Below, in pieces: positions 1-7,618 of a stretch of DNA of 38,971 nucleotides; within the stretch, counting starts at the first letter, position 1; each line of letters opens with the position of its first letter. The position numbers and the translations under genes were made by a program. This DNA is from Gemmatimonadota bacterium. Lineage in GTDB: Bacteria > Gemmatimonadota > Gemmatimonadetes > Longimicrobiales > Gaopeijiaceae. Location: positions 1 through 38,971 of the forward strand of contig JAPOYJ010000059.1 in NCBI GenBank assembly GCA_026706635.1. The letters are read 5' to 3'. The notes under the pieces are model-generated. The model ran no database searches. It saw only the letters and a list, made by a program, of their open reading frames with translations, and was not told the DNA's origin.

Positions 1-7
1 AACTCCC

Positions 8-517
8 TCAGCCTCCCACCTTGCCCTCGACCCGGAGGTTCATGAATAAGGCAGGCTCATACTTCCAGTCCGATTCGACGAGGAAGACCACATCGACCCG
101 CCAGATTACCACGTAGGATCCACGCTTGATCGTGCGCGTGGGGTCCACCAAGTACCTCCATACGATGTACCAGCCGGAGTGATTGTAGTGCGACTGAATG
201 GCCCAAGGACGCTTGCTGGCTTTGCTTTCCAAGCAATCAGCAGGCCTCAACGGCATCACCGCGCCTCGCCTCCGCAGATCGGGGAAACGCGTTTGAGCTT
301 CGAAGCTGTGCCGATGCTTCTCGTAGTTGCTCACACTGTCCAGTGCCTTGGTGCCGTACATGCCAACGATAGCGCTGAACACATTGGCTTGCTCGAAGTA
401 GAGGTCGATGAAATCTCGGTCGTTCAGGGCATCTTCGGTGTACTGGATGGCTCTGCGAATCGCCGCCGCGTCGAGACCCGGCGGCAGGGCCACGTCTGGA
501 TTGAACCCTTCAGACAT
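8..517 (-). CDS. Putative restriction endonuclease partner of the adjacent methyltransferase
   Basis: A 169-aa protein I do not recognise by family. Its ATG lies inside the last codons of the methyltransferase gene (8-bp overlap, same strand), which implies translational coupling. A small protein directly after a stand-alone DNA methyltransferase on a mobile element is most often the cognate type II restriction enzyme. The C-terminal half has an alternating hydrophobic/acidic strand pattern (RVDVVFLVESDWKYE) that could supply a D...ExK-type catalytic core, but the spacing is not textbook PD-(D/E)xK. The aromatic stretch HYNHSGWYIVWRYLVDP is also striking. The gene is complete, with its stop at 8-10. 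The restriction role is inferred from context; a modification-dependent accessory protein is the alternative. Confidence 0.5.
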   Translation of the reverse strand: MSEGFNPDVALPPGLDAAAIRRAIQYTEDALNDRDFIDLYFEQANVFSAIVGMYGTKALDSVSNYEKHRHSFEAQTRFPDLRRRGAVMPLRPADCLESKASKRPWAIQSHYNHSGWYIVWRYLVDPTRTIKRGSYVVIWRVDVVFLVESDWKYEPALFMNLRVEGKVGG

Positions 518-1451
518 CTAGGGCGGCAAGCTTGGGGATGGCTGATATCCCCATTCTGTGGTACTCAGGGCTGCATTCGATTCCGACACTGCGGATACCA
601 CAGGCCGTCGCCGCCGCGAGGGTCGATCCAGAGCCCGCAAACGGATCGAGCACAGTGCCCTTGCCAACGGGCAAGCTGGACTTCACGAGAAGGCGAAGGA
701 ACGCCTGCGGCTTGAGCGATGGATGCGGGGCGATGGCCCGTTCCCGCCGGGGCGCGCGACCGGACTTTACCAAGTCCCGAAACGGCTCGCTCGCGGAGAA
801 TCTTCGCAACCCTCCTGTGCCCCACACCCGTAGGTTGTCCTGTACCCGCCCCTCAAGTGGTCGTCGGAAGATACCCCAAGGCTCGAAGCAGGACTTCGGC
901 ATCACCGTCACGTCAGGGAACTCTTCGTGGGCGTTCTTGGGGCGGTCGCCACCGCGCAACGTGTGGACTTCCCGGATGAGCACCCCGCGCTTCTCGAAGC
1001 CGGCCGCCATGAAGGGCTCGAAGACGTACTCCGACAGCAGAGGGTTCGTGGCAACGAAGACGTGAGCACCCGGAACCAAGACCGGGCCAAGCAGCTGCGA
1101 GAACCTCGCGAAGAACAGACGGATCGCCTCCTTGTCCTTGTCCTTCAACACGGTGAAGCGCGGGACGGGCTGTCGCTGGCAACCGTCGAATGATGGTGGC
1201 TGCCTCCAAATGCCACCCTTCCCGTTCCGGCGCTTCTTCAGCTCCTCTGGCGTGTATTCCACCAATCCATACGGCGGATCCGTCACGACGGCGTGAATCG
1301 ATTTCGGTGCTGCGGCCTCCAGCCACCCGAAGGCATCACCATGGATGAACTCGTAGAGTCCTGCGGCAGGCTCAGATGCCTTCTCCGAGCGGTCCAACGG
1401 AAGTCGCGCTTGGGTAGCGCTTCCAGAGACGTTCACCGACTCAAGCCCCAT
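510..1451 (-). CDS. Beta-class DNA methyltransferase (N4-cytosine or N6-adenine)
   Basis: A site-specific DNA methyltransferase of 313 aa that transfers methyl from S-adenosylmethionine to an exocyclic amino group. The catalytic motif IV is DPPYG at residues 58-62. The SAM-binding motif I is DPFAGSGST at about 269-277, close to the C-terminus. Motif IV before motif I is the beta-class order. HPSLKPQ just before motif I matches the usual motif X region. DPPY fits adenine-N6 at least as well as cytosine-N4, so the base is not decided. It lies within the mobilizable element, and its 3' end overlaps the small downstream ORF by 8 bp, so the two probably form a restriction-modification pair. The ATG at 1451 is preceded by a purine-rich GGGGAC. 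Confidence 0.93.
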   Translation of the reverse strand: MGLESVNVSGSATQARLPLDRSEKASEPAAGLYEFIHGDAFGWLEAAAPKSIHAVVTDPPYGLVEYTPEELKKRRNGKGGIWRQPPSFDGCQRQPVPRFTVLKDKDKEAIRLFFARFSQLLGPVLVPGAHVFVATNPLLSEYVFEPFMAAGFEKRGVLIREVHTLRGGDRPKNAHEEFPDVTVMPKSCFEPWGIFRRPLEGRVQDNLRVWGTGGLRRFSASEPFRDLVKSGRAPRRERAIAPHPSLKPQAFLRLLVKSSLPVGKGTVLDPFAGSGSTLAAATACGIRSVGIECSPEYHRMGISAIPKLAALDV

Positions 1452-1704
1452 GCCGTCCCCGTTTCCCGAGCGACGGCCCCGGAGCCGTCGGAGGTGGAAG
1501 CTGCTTCGTGGCCAAGTCGGGTCGTTTCGGCGGCATCGCGTAGCTCGGGGGCGTCGTCAAGGTGGTCCATCTAGAGTACCCGATGCCCGGAGGCTTGCCA
1601 AGCGTCCGAGCTGGTCCACCGGGCTCTAAGCCGCTTGCCAGAGGGCGGTCGGCCAATCCACGCGGGCAGTGTGCGGCCCGGATTTGGCATTCGGCCTCAA
1701 ACCC
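1452..1704. other. Gap between relaxase and methyltransferase genes
   Basis: About 250 bp without a convincing gene. A 71-codon minus-strand frame (1441-1656) overlaps the methyltransferase start, but it is proline-rich and has no recognisable features. I see no clear promoter or terminator. Confidence 0.4.
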
Positions 1705-3234
1705 TCAGCGGCTCGGTCCGGCATCGCGGTCTGGCCCGCGCGTGGGCGGCCTTATCACCAGCCGTGACCGCGCGGTCTCGCGACGCCAGATGTCTCGTAA
1801 TACTCGGTCAAGCCTGTCACTCGCTCGTCGAGCCGCTCGATTCGCCGCCTCAAGGTGGCGTTCTCCCCGGTCTGCCGCTCGACTTGCCGACGCAAGGCTT
1901 CGACCTGTTCGGATTGCCGCCGCCGTTCCGTTTCGGACTGCGAGGACAACCTCTTCAAGGCCTCCGTCAACTGCCCCTCCAACTCGGTCATACAGCTTCC
2001 TCGCTCTCTTGATGGCTTTCAGGCAGGCCGTCCGCGCCAGATCCAGCGCGGTTTGTCCAGCGTCCCCGACGGCCGCACCACGGCCTGCTCTTCCTCGATC
2101 TCCGGCAGCGCGATCCTCCGAGCGACCATCTCGATTCTCACGAGAGTCCGCCAGGTCTCCGCGATCTCGCAGTCCAATCCGGCCACCGTCTTGATCCGGG
2201 CTTGGATGCTCCTCGACCACCACCGCATCGTCGCCCAGCTTCCGGCGGAGATGCCGAGCGAGCGGTTCAGGCCGAAGATCAGCGGCTTTGGCCAAGCCTT
2301 CAGCGGCAACGTGTGCATCCGCGCGGCCGCTTCCACCGTATCGCGCCCGATGGTACGCAGCGCGTTCCTCGCGGCGCGCCGCGAGTTCCCGGCGCGCCGA
2401 GCGAGCTCGCTCGCGGTCAACTTCCCTGTCTCCCTGCGTTCGCTCTCCAGCCGCCTCCTCAACCGCTCGGTCGAATCGTCCGGGCTGAAAGTCAAAGGCG
2501 AACAGCCGTCCCCTCAGCCGCCAACGGTCCCCGGTGTCGGGGTCCATCGCGGTCAGGTATTCCTTGCCTTGGCGCGGCACTTCCAAGCCCGCCTCCCGGA
2601 GCGCGGCGACGACATCGAAGCGGTCCTTCACCGCGCCGTGCTCGACGCGCTGGATCAGGTAGTCCCGGATCAGGTCGCGGGGGGAGGCTTCGAGCCGGAG
2701 CCCGGCCCGCAGTCGCGCCGCCTCGACGTAGGCGCGGTGTCCGGGCTGCTCTACCCTGGCCCGGGCCGGATCGTCCGGACGGCCCCAGCCGTGCTCGTGG
2801 TTGAAGGCGTCGCGGAGCGGGTCGAACGTTCTCCGCCAGCCCGGAGGGGCAATGTTGAGGCTTCGCCCGGTCTCAAGGTCGCATCGCGCGGCGAGAACAT
2901 GGACATGGGCGCCGCCGCCCTCCTCACGGTGGAGCACCGCCGCCCATGCGTAGCGGTCGGGTTCGAGCCCCGCCCAGGCCGTCTTCTCGAAGGCGTCCAG
3001 AACCGCGCCGATCTGTTCGTCGGTTGGATGGTCCTCCGGTGCCCACGCGATCACGCCGGAGGTGTACCTGTGCTCGAAGCCCAGAGTGTCCGCCACCGAC
3101 GCCACCCGGTGAGGATCGCCCCGTAGGACTTCGACGCCTTCGCGCGGCTTCGCCGCCGCGTCCCGCTCCCCGAGGAGGTACTTGGCCGCAGCCCGCGCCG
3201 ATCCGGTTCCCCGCGCCAGGAACTTAATGTGCAT
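1705..3234 (-). CDS. MOBP-like relaxase (mobilization nuclease)
   Basis: A conjugative relaxase that nicks the origin of transfer and pilots the strand. The N-terminus GSARAAAKYLLGERD carries the probable nicking tyrosine (Y19). The metal-binding histidine cluster is at H102 and H110-x-H112 (HREEGGGAHVHVLAARCDL), followed by LNIAPPG and FNHEHGW, all typical of relaxase/mobilization nuclease domains. Its ATG overlaps the end of mobC by 11 bp, so the two are coupled. Up to roughly residue 330 the sequence is convincing. Beyond that it becomes arginine/glycine-rich and shadow-like, while other minus-strand frames (2019-2230 and 1755-1991) look more protein-like. The 3' part may therefore contain indels, and the printed end at 1705 is less certain than the start. 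It belongs to the integrative mobilizable element. Confidence 0.88.
   Translation of the reverse strand: MHIKFLARGTGSARAAAKYLLGERDAAAKPREGVEVLRGDPHRVASVADTLGFEHRYTSGVIAWAPEDHPTDEQIGAVLDAFEKTAWAGLEPDRYAWAAVLHREEGGGAHVHVLAARCDLETGRSLNIAPPGWRRTFDPLRDAFNHEHGWGRPDDPARARVEQPGHRAYVEAARLRAGLRLEASPRDLIRDYLIQRVEHGAVKDRFDVVAALREAGLEVPRQGKEYLTAMDPDTGDRWRLRGRLFAFDFQPGRFDRAVEEAAGERTQGDREVDRERARSARRELAARREERAAYHRARYGGSGRADAHVAAEGLAKAADLRPEPLARHLRRKLGDDAVVVEEHPSPDQDGGRIGLRDRGDLADSRENRDGRSEDRAAGDRGRAGRGAAVGDAGQTALDLARTACLKAIKRARKLYDRVGGAVDGGLEEVVLAVRNGTAAAIRTGRSLASASRAADRGERHLEAANRAARRASDRLDRVLRDIWRRETARSRLVIRPPTRGPDRDAGPSR
1755..1991 (-). CDS. Coiled-coil segment in a different frame inside the relaxase 3' end
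   Basis: A 78-codon frame whose product reads as a classic heptad coiled coil rich in Glu, Arg, Gln and Leu (for example QVEALRRQVERQTGE), ending GLTEYYETSGVARPRGHGW. It overlaps the relaxase frame completely, so both cannot be ordinary single-frame genes. It is either a small mob accessory protein with its own ATG at 1991 or, more likely in my view, the true C-terminus of the relaxase displaced by one or two frameshifts. The coiled-coil pattern is seen directly; the interpretation is inference. Confidence 0.35.
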   Translation of the reverse strand: MTELEGQLTEALKRLSSQSETERRRQSEQVEALRRQVERQTGENATLRRRIERLDERVTGLTEYYETSGVARPRGHGW

Positions 3235-3562
3235 CGGCTTCCGGGCTCTCGGCGGGATCCAAGGCGCCGAGCGCCCGGTCGAGGGCGATCAGGTGGGCGA
3301 TCACCTCGACGGCCTCGATGGCCTCCTTGTGGGTATTCGCCCAGCGAGCGATCTGGTTGAGGTTGTTCCCGAGGCGCGCCAGTTCGCGGGTGCGCCCGCG
3401 CTCGACCTCGGCGTGCGCCACGGTCCAGGTGCGGACCCGGCCAATCGACCGGCGCACCAGATCCGACAAGGTCAAGCCCGCCGAGCGCGCCTTGGCGTGC
3501 CACTCGGCACGCTCCGCCTCGGTGGCGCGGACCTTCACCCAGACTGCGCGGCCGGCGCTCAC
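3224..3562 (-). CDS. mobC: MobC-like relaxosome accessory protein
   Basis: A 112-aa plasmid-mobilization accessory protein that binds near oriT and helps the relaxase open the DNA. The N-terminal half resembles a ribbon-helix-helix DNA-binding module (VWVKVRATEAERAEWHAKARSAGLTLSDLVRRS). The C-terminal half has the MobC signature RLGNNLNQIARWAN. It is the first gene of the mob operon and overlaps the relaxase ATG. The start at 3562 gives a normal family length. The sequence upstream (3563-3670) is rich in inverted repeats, as expected for an adjacent oriT. Confidence 0.88.
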   Translation of the reverse strand: MSAGRAVWVKVRATEAERAEWHAKARSAGLTLSDLVRRSIGRVRTWTVAHAEVERGRTRELARLGNNLNQIARWANTHKEAIEAVEVIAHLIALDRALGALDPAESPEADAH

Positions 3563-4013
3563 GGTGCGCCGTTTCCGTTGTGGGGGTCACAGGGGGCACG
3601 GCCCCCCGCCAGCCCCTGCCGGGGACTCGCGAAGCGTGGCCCCAAAGGGTGGGCTGGCTCTCCCGCATTAGCGGGCCAAACCGTCCTTCGGAGCGCGGAA
3701 TCCGGGGTCGTCGGAGTCGCCATGACGTGAAGTCAGGGGACCGTTTCGCGCGGTGTCAACAGGCGCCGAAACGGCGATGTCCAAGGGGTTCCAGCGCCGT
3801 CCAGAAGGCGGAGCGGCCTCCGCCAGCGGCACCCCCATCGCCTTCCTTACTCGATCCAAGGGCCGGTCAAGCGTCCTCGCCGGTCGCGTTGCGTCGTCGT
3901 AGGTTTTTCGGCGGCGGTGACGCGCCGTGTGGTGTCTTCGTCCGCGGGCCGTAGCCCGAAGTCCAGCGCAGCGGATCCATCTCCTACCCCCTGAACGATC
4001 TCACGAGTGTCCG
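3563..4013. other. Divergent gap between mobC and the PLD gene; candidate oriT
   Basis: A 450-bp region with no convincing gene. The mobC-proximal part has an inverted repeat GGGGGC/GCCCCC with a 3-nt loop (3592-3606). It also has a wider dyad, GCCAGCCC (3608-3615) against GGGCTGGC (3651-3658). Dense dyads directly before mobC and a relaxase are where a transfer origin is normally found. I cannot identify the nick site by consensus. A 63-codon minus frame at 3668-3859 has no recognisable features. Confidence 0.4.
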
Positions 4014-5264
4014 ATGAGCAGAAAGGTGCTCCGTAGCGGCAACCTCCTTGACCGCCTCAAGGACCTTCTGAATGAGCATACGCATGTGGACATTGCTACG
4101 GCTTGGGCCACCGGCGGAGAGCATTTGCGAGTGTTGGCCGATGCTGCGAATCGCGAATCTGGAGGTGTGAAGGTCCGCGCCCTCGTCGGGATCTGGGGGA
4201 ACGCGACCAGTCCAGACGCGTTGGAGGAGTTGAGCAGGATCGCCGACGGCGACCTCAGAATCGTCGAGAACGACCGTCTCTTCCACCCCAAGCTGTACCT
4301 GTTCGAGAGACGCGGGGACGGTATCGTGAGGCGTCAGGCGTGGATCGGAAGTGCGAACTTTACGAAGGCCGGATTCGGCGGTCAGAACGAAGAGATCGTG
4401 TTGGAAGTTGGCACGGGGGCTAGCGCCGATGCGTTGGCCGCCTGGTTCCAAGAACGGTGGGATGACTGCCCCACGCCGAGGCCTGTCTCGGAAGTGATTC
4501 GCAAGTACGAGGAAACACGGAAGCAGAACCCGCCCCCTCCGTCCCTCCGGCATGTCGTCTCGGGGCCGGTGTCCCGGCGGAGAGATCTTCTCGGGGACGC
4601 CCATCGTCCCCTGACTCTCGATGAGTACCGTCAGTCTCTGCTGCGGTGCGAAGAGATGTTGCGGAAAGAAGGAATGGCTTGGCAGATCTTGGACCCCAAA
4701 GGTGCCAGCCACATGAGAGTGATCGCCCGGCGTCGTGAGTTGCTGTTGGGCGACACGAGTTGGTCGGAGCTTGATCGCGAATCTCTCCAGCAACTGACAG
4801 GCAGCAGGTTCAAGCGGGAGTCGCAGTTCTGGGGGCTGCTCGGACGCATGACTCGCACCAACCGGCAGGCAGTGCTCCGGAACGAGGGCGAGATTCGAGC
4901 CGTCTTGAACGAGATTGGGAAGGCTCCCGATGCCAGCTTTCCGGACATCGCCGTTGAGGCGATGCAGAAACTGAAGGCCATTACGGTCAAGGGTGTGGGC
5001 TGGGCGACCCAGACGCTGTTGCTGTCGCTGGCGCGCCCGGATCGGCTGCTGCCGCTGGGCAGCACGTCGCGGAACGCGCTTGGCACACTCTCGGGCAAGG
5101 CCCCTACGACCCTTGGCAAACCCGAGAATTACCGAAAACTGCTTCTGTGGCTCTATGGTCAACCGTGGTACACCGACGGCCCACCAGCGGACGAGGGCTT
5201 GGAGCCGATATGGCGATTCCGAGCCGCTCTCGTTGATGCGTTCGCGTACGAACCCGAGAAGTAG
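4014..5264 (+). CDS. Phospholipase-D-fold nuclease, probable defence or restriction enzyme
   Basis: A 416-aa protein (from ATG 4014) with one HKD-type active site: H91-x-K93 in FHPKLYLFERR, then WIGSANFTKAGF (GSAN 112-115) and a Glu near 127. A single HKD half-site implies an active homodimer, as in BfiI- and NgoFVII-type metal-independent nucleases. The C-terminal half includes a helix-hairpin-helix-like segment (KAITVKGVGWATQTLLLSLARPDRLLPLG) that may bind DNA. The frame is open upstream to 3927, but the added residues look non-coding, and MSRKVLRSGNLLDRL is a natural start. It sits alone between the mob genes and the integrase, so it is mobile-element cargo. A role in anti-phage or anti-plasmid defence is inferred; a repair nuclease is the alternative. 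Confidence 0.8.
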   Translation: MSRKVLRSGNLLDRLKDLLNEHTHVDIATAWATGGEHLRVLADAANRESGGVKVRALVGIWGNATSPDALEELSRIADGDLRIVENDRLFHPKLYLFERRGDGIVRRQAWIGSANFTKAGFGGQNEEIVLEVGTGASADALAAWFQERWDDCPTPRPVSEVIRKYEETRKQNPPPPSLRHVVSGPVSRRRDLLGDAHRPLTLDEYRQSLLRCEEMLRKEGMAWQILDPKGASHMRVIARRRELLLGDTSWSELDRESLQQLTGSRFKRESQFWGLLGRMTRTNRQAVLRNEGEIRAVLNEIGKAPDASFPDIAVEAMQKLKAITVKGVGWATQTLLLSLARPDRLLPLGSTSRNALGTLSGKAPTTLGKPENYRKLLLWLYGQPWYTDGPPADEGLEPIWRFRAALVDAFAYEPEK

Positions 5265-5275
5265 GGGGTCGGCAT

Positions 5276-5319
5276 CTAGCGACGTGTCCCTCGGAACGTC
5301 CTCGGTAGCAGGTCACTAG
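5276..5319. terminator. Inverted repeat between convergent PLD and integrase genes
   Basis: CTAGCGAC at 5276-5283 pairs with GTCACTAG at 5312-5319 with one mismatch. The right-hand CTAG supplies the integrase stop codon. The position between convergent genes suggests a bidirectional 3' end signal. There is no U-tract, so this is only a candidate. Confidence 0.3.
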
Positions 5320-6473
5320 CCGATATAGAGACTCCAAGCCTGAAGGACCTCGGCCCGCCTTTCCAGCAGGTCGGACCGTTGATACGCCTGAACGACTTGG
5401 CTTCTCGGGACGTGGGCAAGGCAGGCTTCCGCAACCTCGGCGGAGACGCCCGACTCGGCCATCCACGACCGGGCGCTCGACCGGAATCCGTGCAGTGTCG
5501 AGGCGACCCCGGCGCGCTTGAGCACCCTTAGCGGCGCTTTCGGCGGAAGCGGCCCGCCGGTCCGCGACGGAAACACCAGCGTCGATCCGGCCGACAGCTT
5601 GCGTGCCCGTTCGAGCACGTCGAGGGCTGCGGTGCTGAGCGGGACGGTGAACTCACGGCCCGCCTTCATCCTCTCGACCGGGATCGTCCACGTCGCCGCG
5701 TCCATGTCGATCTCTTCCCAAAGCGCGCCCCTCGCTTCGCCGGGACGGACGGCGGTGAGGACGATCAGTTCGACGCACAGAGCCGCCGAAGGATGCGTGT
5801 CGGTGGTCCCGCGAACCGCTCGGAGCGCGGTCCCGACCTCTCCGTGCGGGAGCGCGCGGTGGTGGGTTGTCGTGTGGCCGTTCGCCTTCGGCAGCGCAAC
5901 GACCGCCCGGTCCACCGGGTTGTCCGCCCGGTAGTTTCGACCGATGCACCAGCGAAACACGGCGGCGATCCGGTGCCGGGCCTTCCGCGCCGCGGCGGGC
6001 TTCGAGTTCCAGATCGGAGAAAGACAGCGCAGCACGTCCGCGCTCTCGATCCGGTCCACCCGCTTGTCGAGGAGCGGGGCGGCATGGAGGCGGAAGGTGG
6101 ACTCCCACTGCTCGGGAAGCGGGCTCCCCTCCTTCCACGCCTCGCGGTGAATCTTGATCGTCCGTTCGGCGGCCTCGGCGAACGTCGGGACGCCGCGCCC
6201 GCGCGGGTCCTGGCCCAAGAGGACGCCCCGGCTGTTGTCGAGCGCCTTCTGGCGGGCCTCGGCAAGCGTCACCTCGGGATACGGCCCGAGTCCGATCGAG
6301 GTTAGCCGTCCCTCAATCCTGACCCGCTGCCGCCATGTCTTGGTGATCCGGCCATCCAGCGTCCGGTGGACCCGGAGGCTCAGTCCGCGACCGCCCCGTC
6401 CGTCGCCGTAGACTCCGGGCCGGTTGACCGTTCGCACGAACGCGGCTGAGAGTGTCCTCGGTCTCTTCGTCAT
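5316..6473 (-). CDS. P4-type tyrosine integrase
   Basis: A site-specific recombinase of 385 aa that integrates and excises the mobile element. The N-terminal 90 residues match the DUF4102/arm-binding domain of P4-like integrases (LSLRVHRTLDGRITKTWRQRV...GLGPYPEVTLAEAR). A core-binding SAM-like domain follows (about 95-190). The catalytic residues are in order: R243 (TAVRPGEARG), K270, H328-x-x-R331 (LHGFR), H354 (CLAHV) and Y364 (AYQRSDLLERR). All are present, so it should be active. It is transcribed away from the truncated LRR gene, and the short AT-richer stretch 6474-6632 beside its start is the expected attachment region. Together with mobC and the relaxase it defines an integrative mobilizable element. 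Confidence 0.95.
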   Translation of the reverse strand: MTKRPRTLSAAFVRTVNRPGVYGDGRGGRGLSLRVHRTLDGRITKTWRQRVRIEGRLTSIGLGPYPEVTLAEARQKALDNSRGVLLGQDPRGRGVPTFAEAAERTIKIHREAWKEGSPLPEQWESTFRLHAAPLLDKRVDRIESADVLRCLSPIWNSKPAAARKARHRIAAVFRWCIGRNYRADNPVDRAVVALPKANGHTTTHHRALPHGEVGTALRAVRGTTDTHPSAALCVELIVLTAVRPGEARGALWEEIDMDAATWTIPVERMKAGREFTVPLSTAALDVLERARKLSAGSTLVFPSRTGGPLPPKAPLRVLKRAGVASTLHGFRSSARSWMAESGVSAEVAEACLAHVPRSQVVQAYQRSDLLERRAEVLQAWSLYIG

Positions 6474-6632
6474 GGTGTTCCATCTTTACGGTGTATCACT
6501 CATTGCAGCACTACACGGGGAAGAATACACCGGATGGCAATGGACCGCAAGGGACGAAGAGACGCCGTGAAACCTACAGAATGCGTTGTCCAATAACGTT
6601 TTATAGCCTATCTGCTAGACCTTATCGGACTA
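6474..6632. other. Probable attachment-site and integrase promoter region
   Basis: An AT-richer strip between the integrase start and the broken end of the LRR gene. It contains a perfect 8-bp inverted repeat, CGGTGTAT (6489-6496) against ATACACCG (6525-6532), suitable as an integrase or regulator binding site. The LRR gene loses its reading frame at about 6630-6640, so an element boundary probably lies there. I see no tRNA gene. The att core cannot be fixed without the other end of the element. Confidence 0.4.
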
Positions 6633-7565
6633 CGCTGGAAGATGTGTGCCGAGTTCGGGCGGAATCTCGCCGGTCAGCCCATTGCCGCCGAGCTGGAGCT
6701 CCTCGAGATTCGGCAGACTCGCCAGCTCGTGCGGTATCTCGCCGGTTAGCGAATTGTCGCTGAGTTCCAGCGTAACAACCCGGCCGCTTGCATCCGTGCT
6801 CACCCCGAACCACTGGTCAAGGGGTTCGTCGGTCTTCCAGTTCCTGTTGTTCCTCCAGTTGTCGCCGTCCAGTTCGTCGTACAGGTTCTCCAACACTCCC
6901 CAGTCGGGGGAGCGAACGACAGTCACCGTAAAGGCCTGCGTGGCCGAGAGCCCACCCAGGTCGGTCGCCGTCACCGTCATCTCGGCCGTACCCAGCGACA
7001 CGCTGCTCACCGTGACCGTGGTCCCCGACACTAACACCGTCGCCACCCCGGAGTCCGATGTGGTGGCCACGTAGCTCAGCGCATCACCATCCGGGTCGCT
7101 GAAGTTGCCCGAGACATCCACCTGCCCCACCCCCCCCACGACCATCTCGATGTCATCGATCGGTTCGCCAGCCACCGGCGCACGGTTCGGCACCGCCACT
7201 AGGAAGTCCTGCTCCGCAAGGAGCCCGCCGGGGTCCGTAGCGTTGACGGTCACCGTGGCGTTTCCCGCCGCAACCCCCGTCACCCGCGCCGTGGCGCCCG
7301 ATACGCTGACCGTGGCAATGCCCGTGTTCGACGAGCTCGCGGTGTATGTGAGGACATCTTCGTTCGGGTCGCTGAAGTACCGCGAAAGATCGACCGACTC
7401 GGTGCTGCCTACCTCGACCGTCAGGTCCCCTATACTACTATCGGCAACTGGCGGCTGGGGCTCGCTGCACCCAACCACCCATACGGCGACCGCGACCAGG
7501 ACGGAGACGCCCGAGGCGAGGCGGAGAGCGGCGCGGGTCAGGTGGCGATGAACCGGTGGCGACAT
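6630..7565 (-). pseudogene. Truncated Ig/cadherin-like and leucine-rich-repeat lipoprotein
   Basis: A surface lipoprotein with a lipobox ending at C33 (VWVVGC, counting from the ATG at 7565). Two roughly 90-residue cadherin/BIG-like modules follow (ADSSIGDLTVEVGS... and APVAGEPIDDIEMVVGG..., each with a PV..I.D..V..G opening and an FSDPNED or FSDPDGD turn). Next comes an LRR entry segment (LYDELDGDNWRNNRNWKTDEPLDQWFGVS) and then about two leucine-rich repeats (LTGEIPHELASLPNLEELQLGGNGLTGEIPPELG). Proteins of this kind normally carry many more repeats. Here the frame ends abruptly at THLPA-stop next to the integrase, so I read it as cut by integration of the mobile element. The frame is open upstream to 7616, but the ATG at 7565 gives the normal signal peptide. 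Confidence 0.75.
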
Positions 7566-7618
7566 TCTACAGACATGGCACGGCTCCTGTTGGTGGTCGA
7601 TATGTGTTGTCAACACTT

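Noticed and set aside
1855-3126. Long plus-strand ORF of 423 codons opposite the relaxase
   Set aside because: It lies antisense to the relaxase, which has clear catalytic motifs; it is arginine/serine-rich shadow sequence typical of high-GC DNA.
3668-3859. 63-codon minus ORF between mobC and the PLD gene
   Set aside because: There is no ribosome-binding site or recognisable motif, and it lies in the dyad-rich candidate oriT region.
3984-5162. 392-codon minus-strand ORF opposite the PLD nuclease
   Set aside because: The plus strand has the HKD motif and a natural start; the antisense frame has no recognisable features.
6474-6632. tRNA gene as the integrase target
   Set aside because: I looked for a T-arm, CCA end and cloverleaf pairing and saw none; the neighbouring truncated LRR gene is the better candidate.
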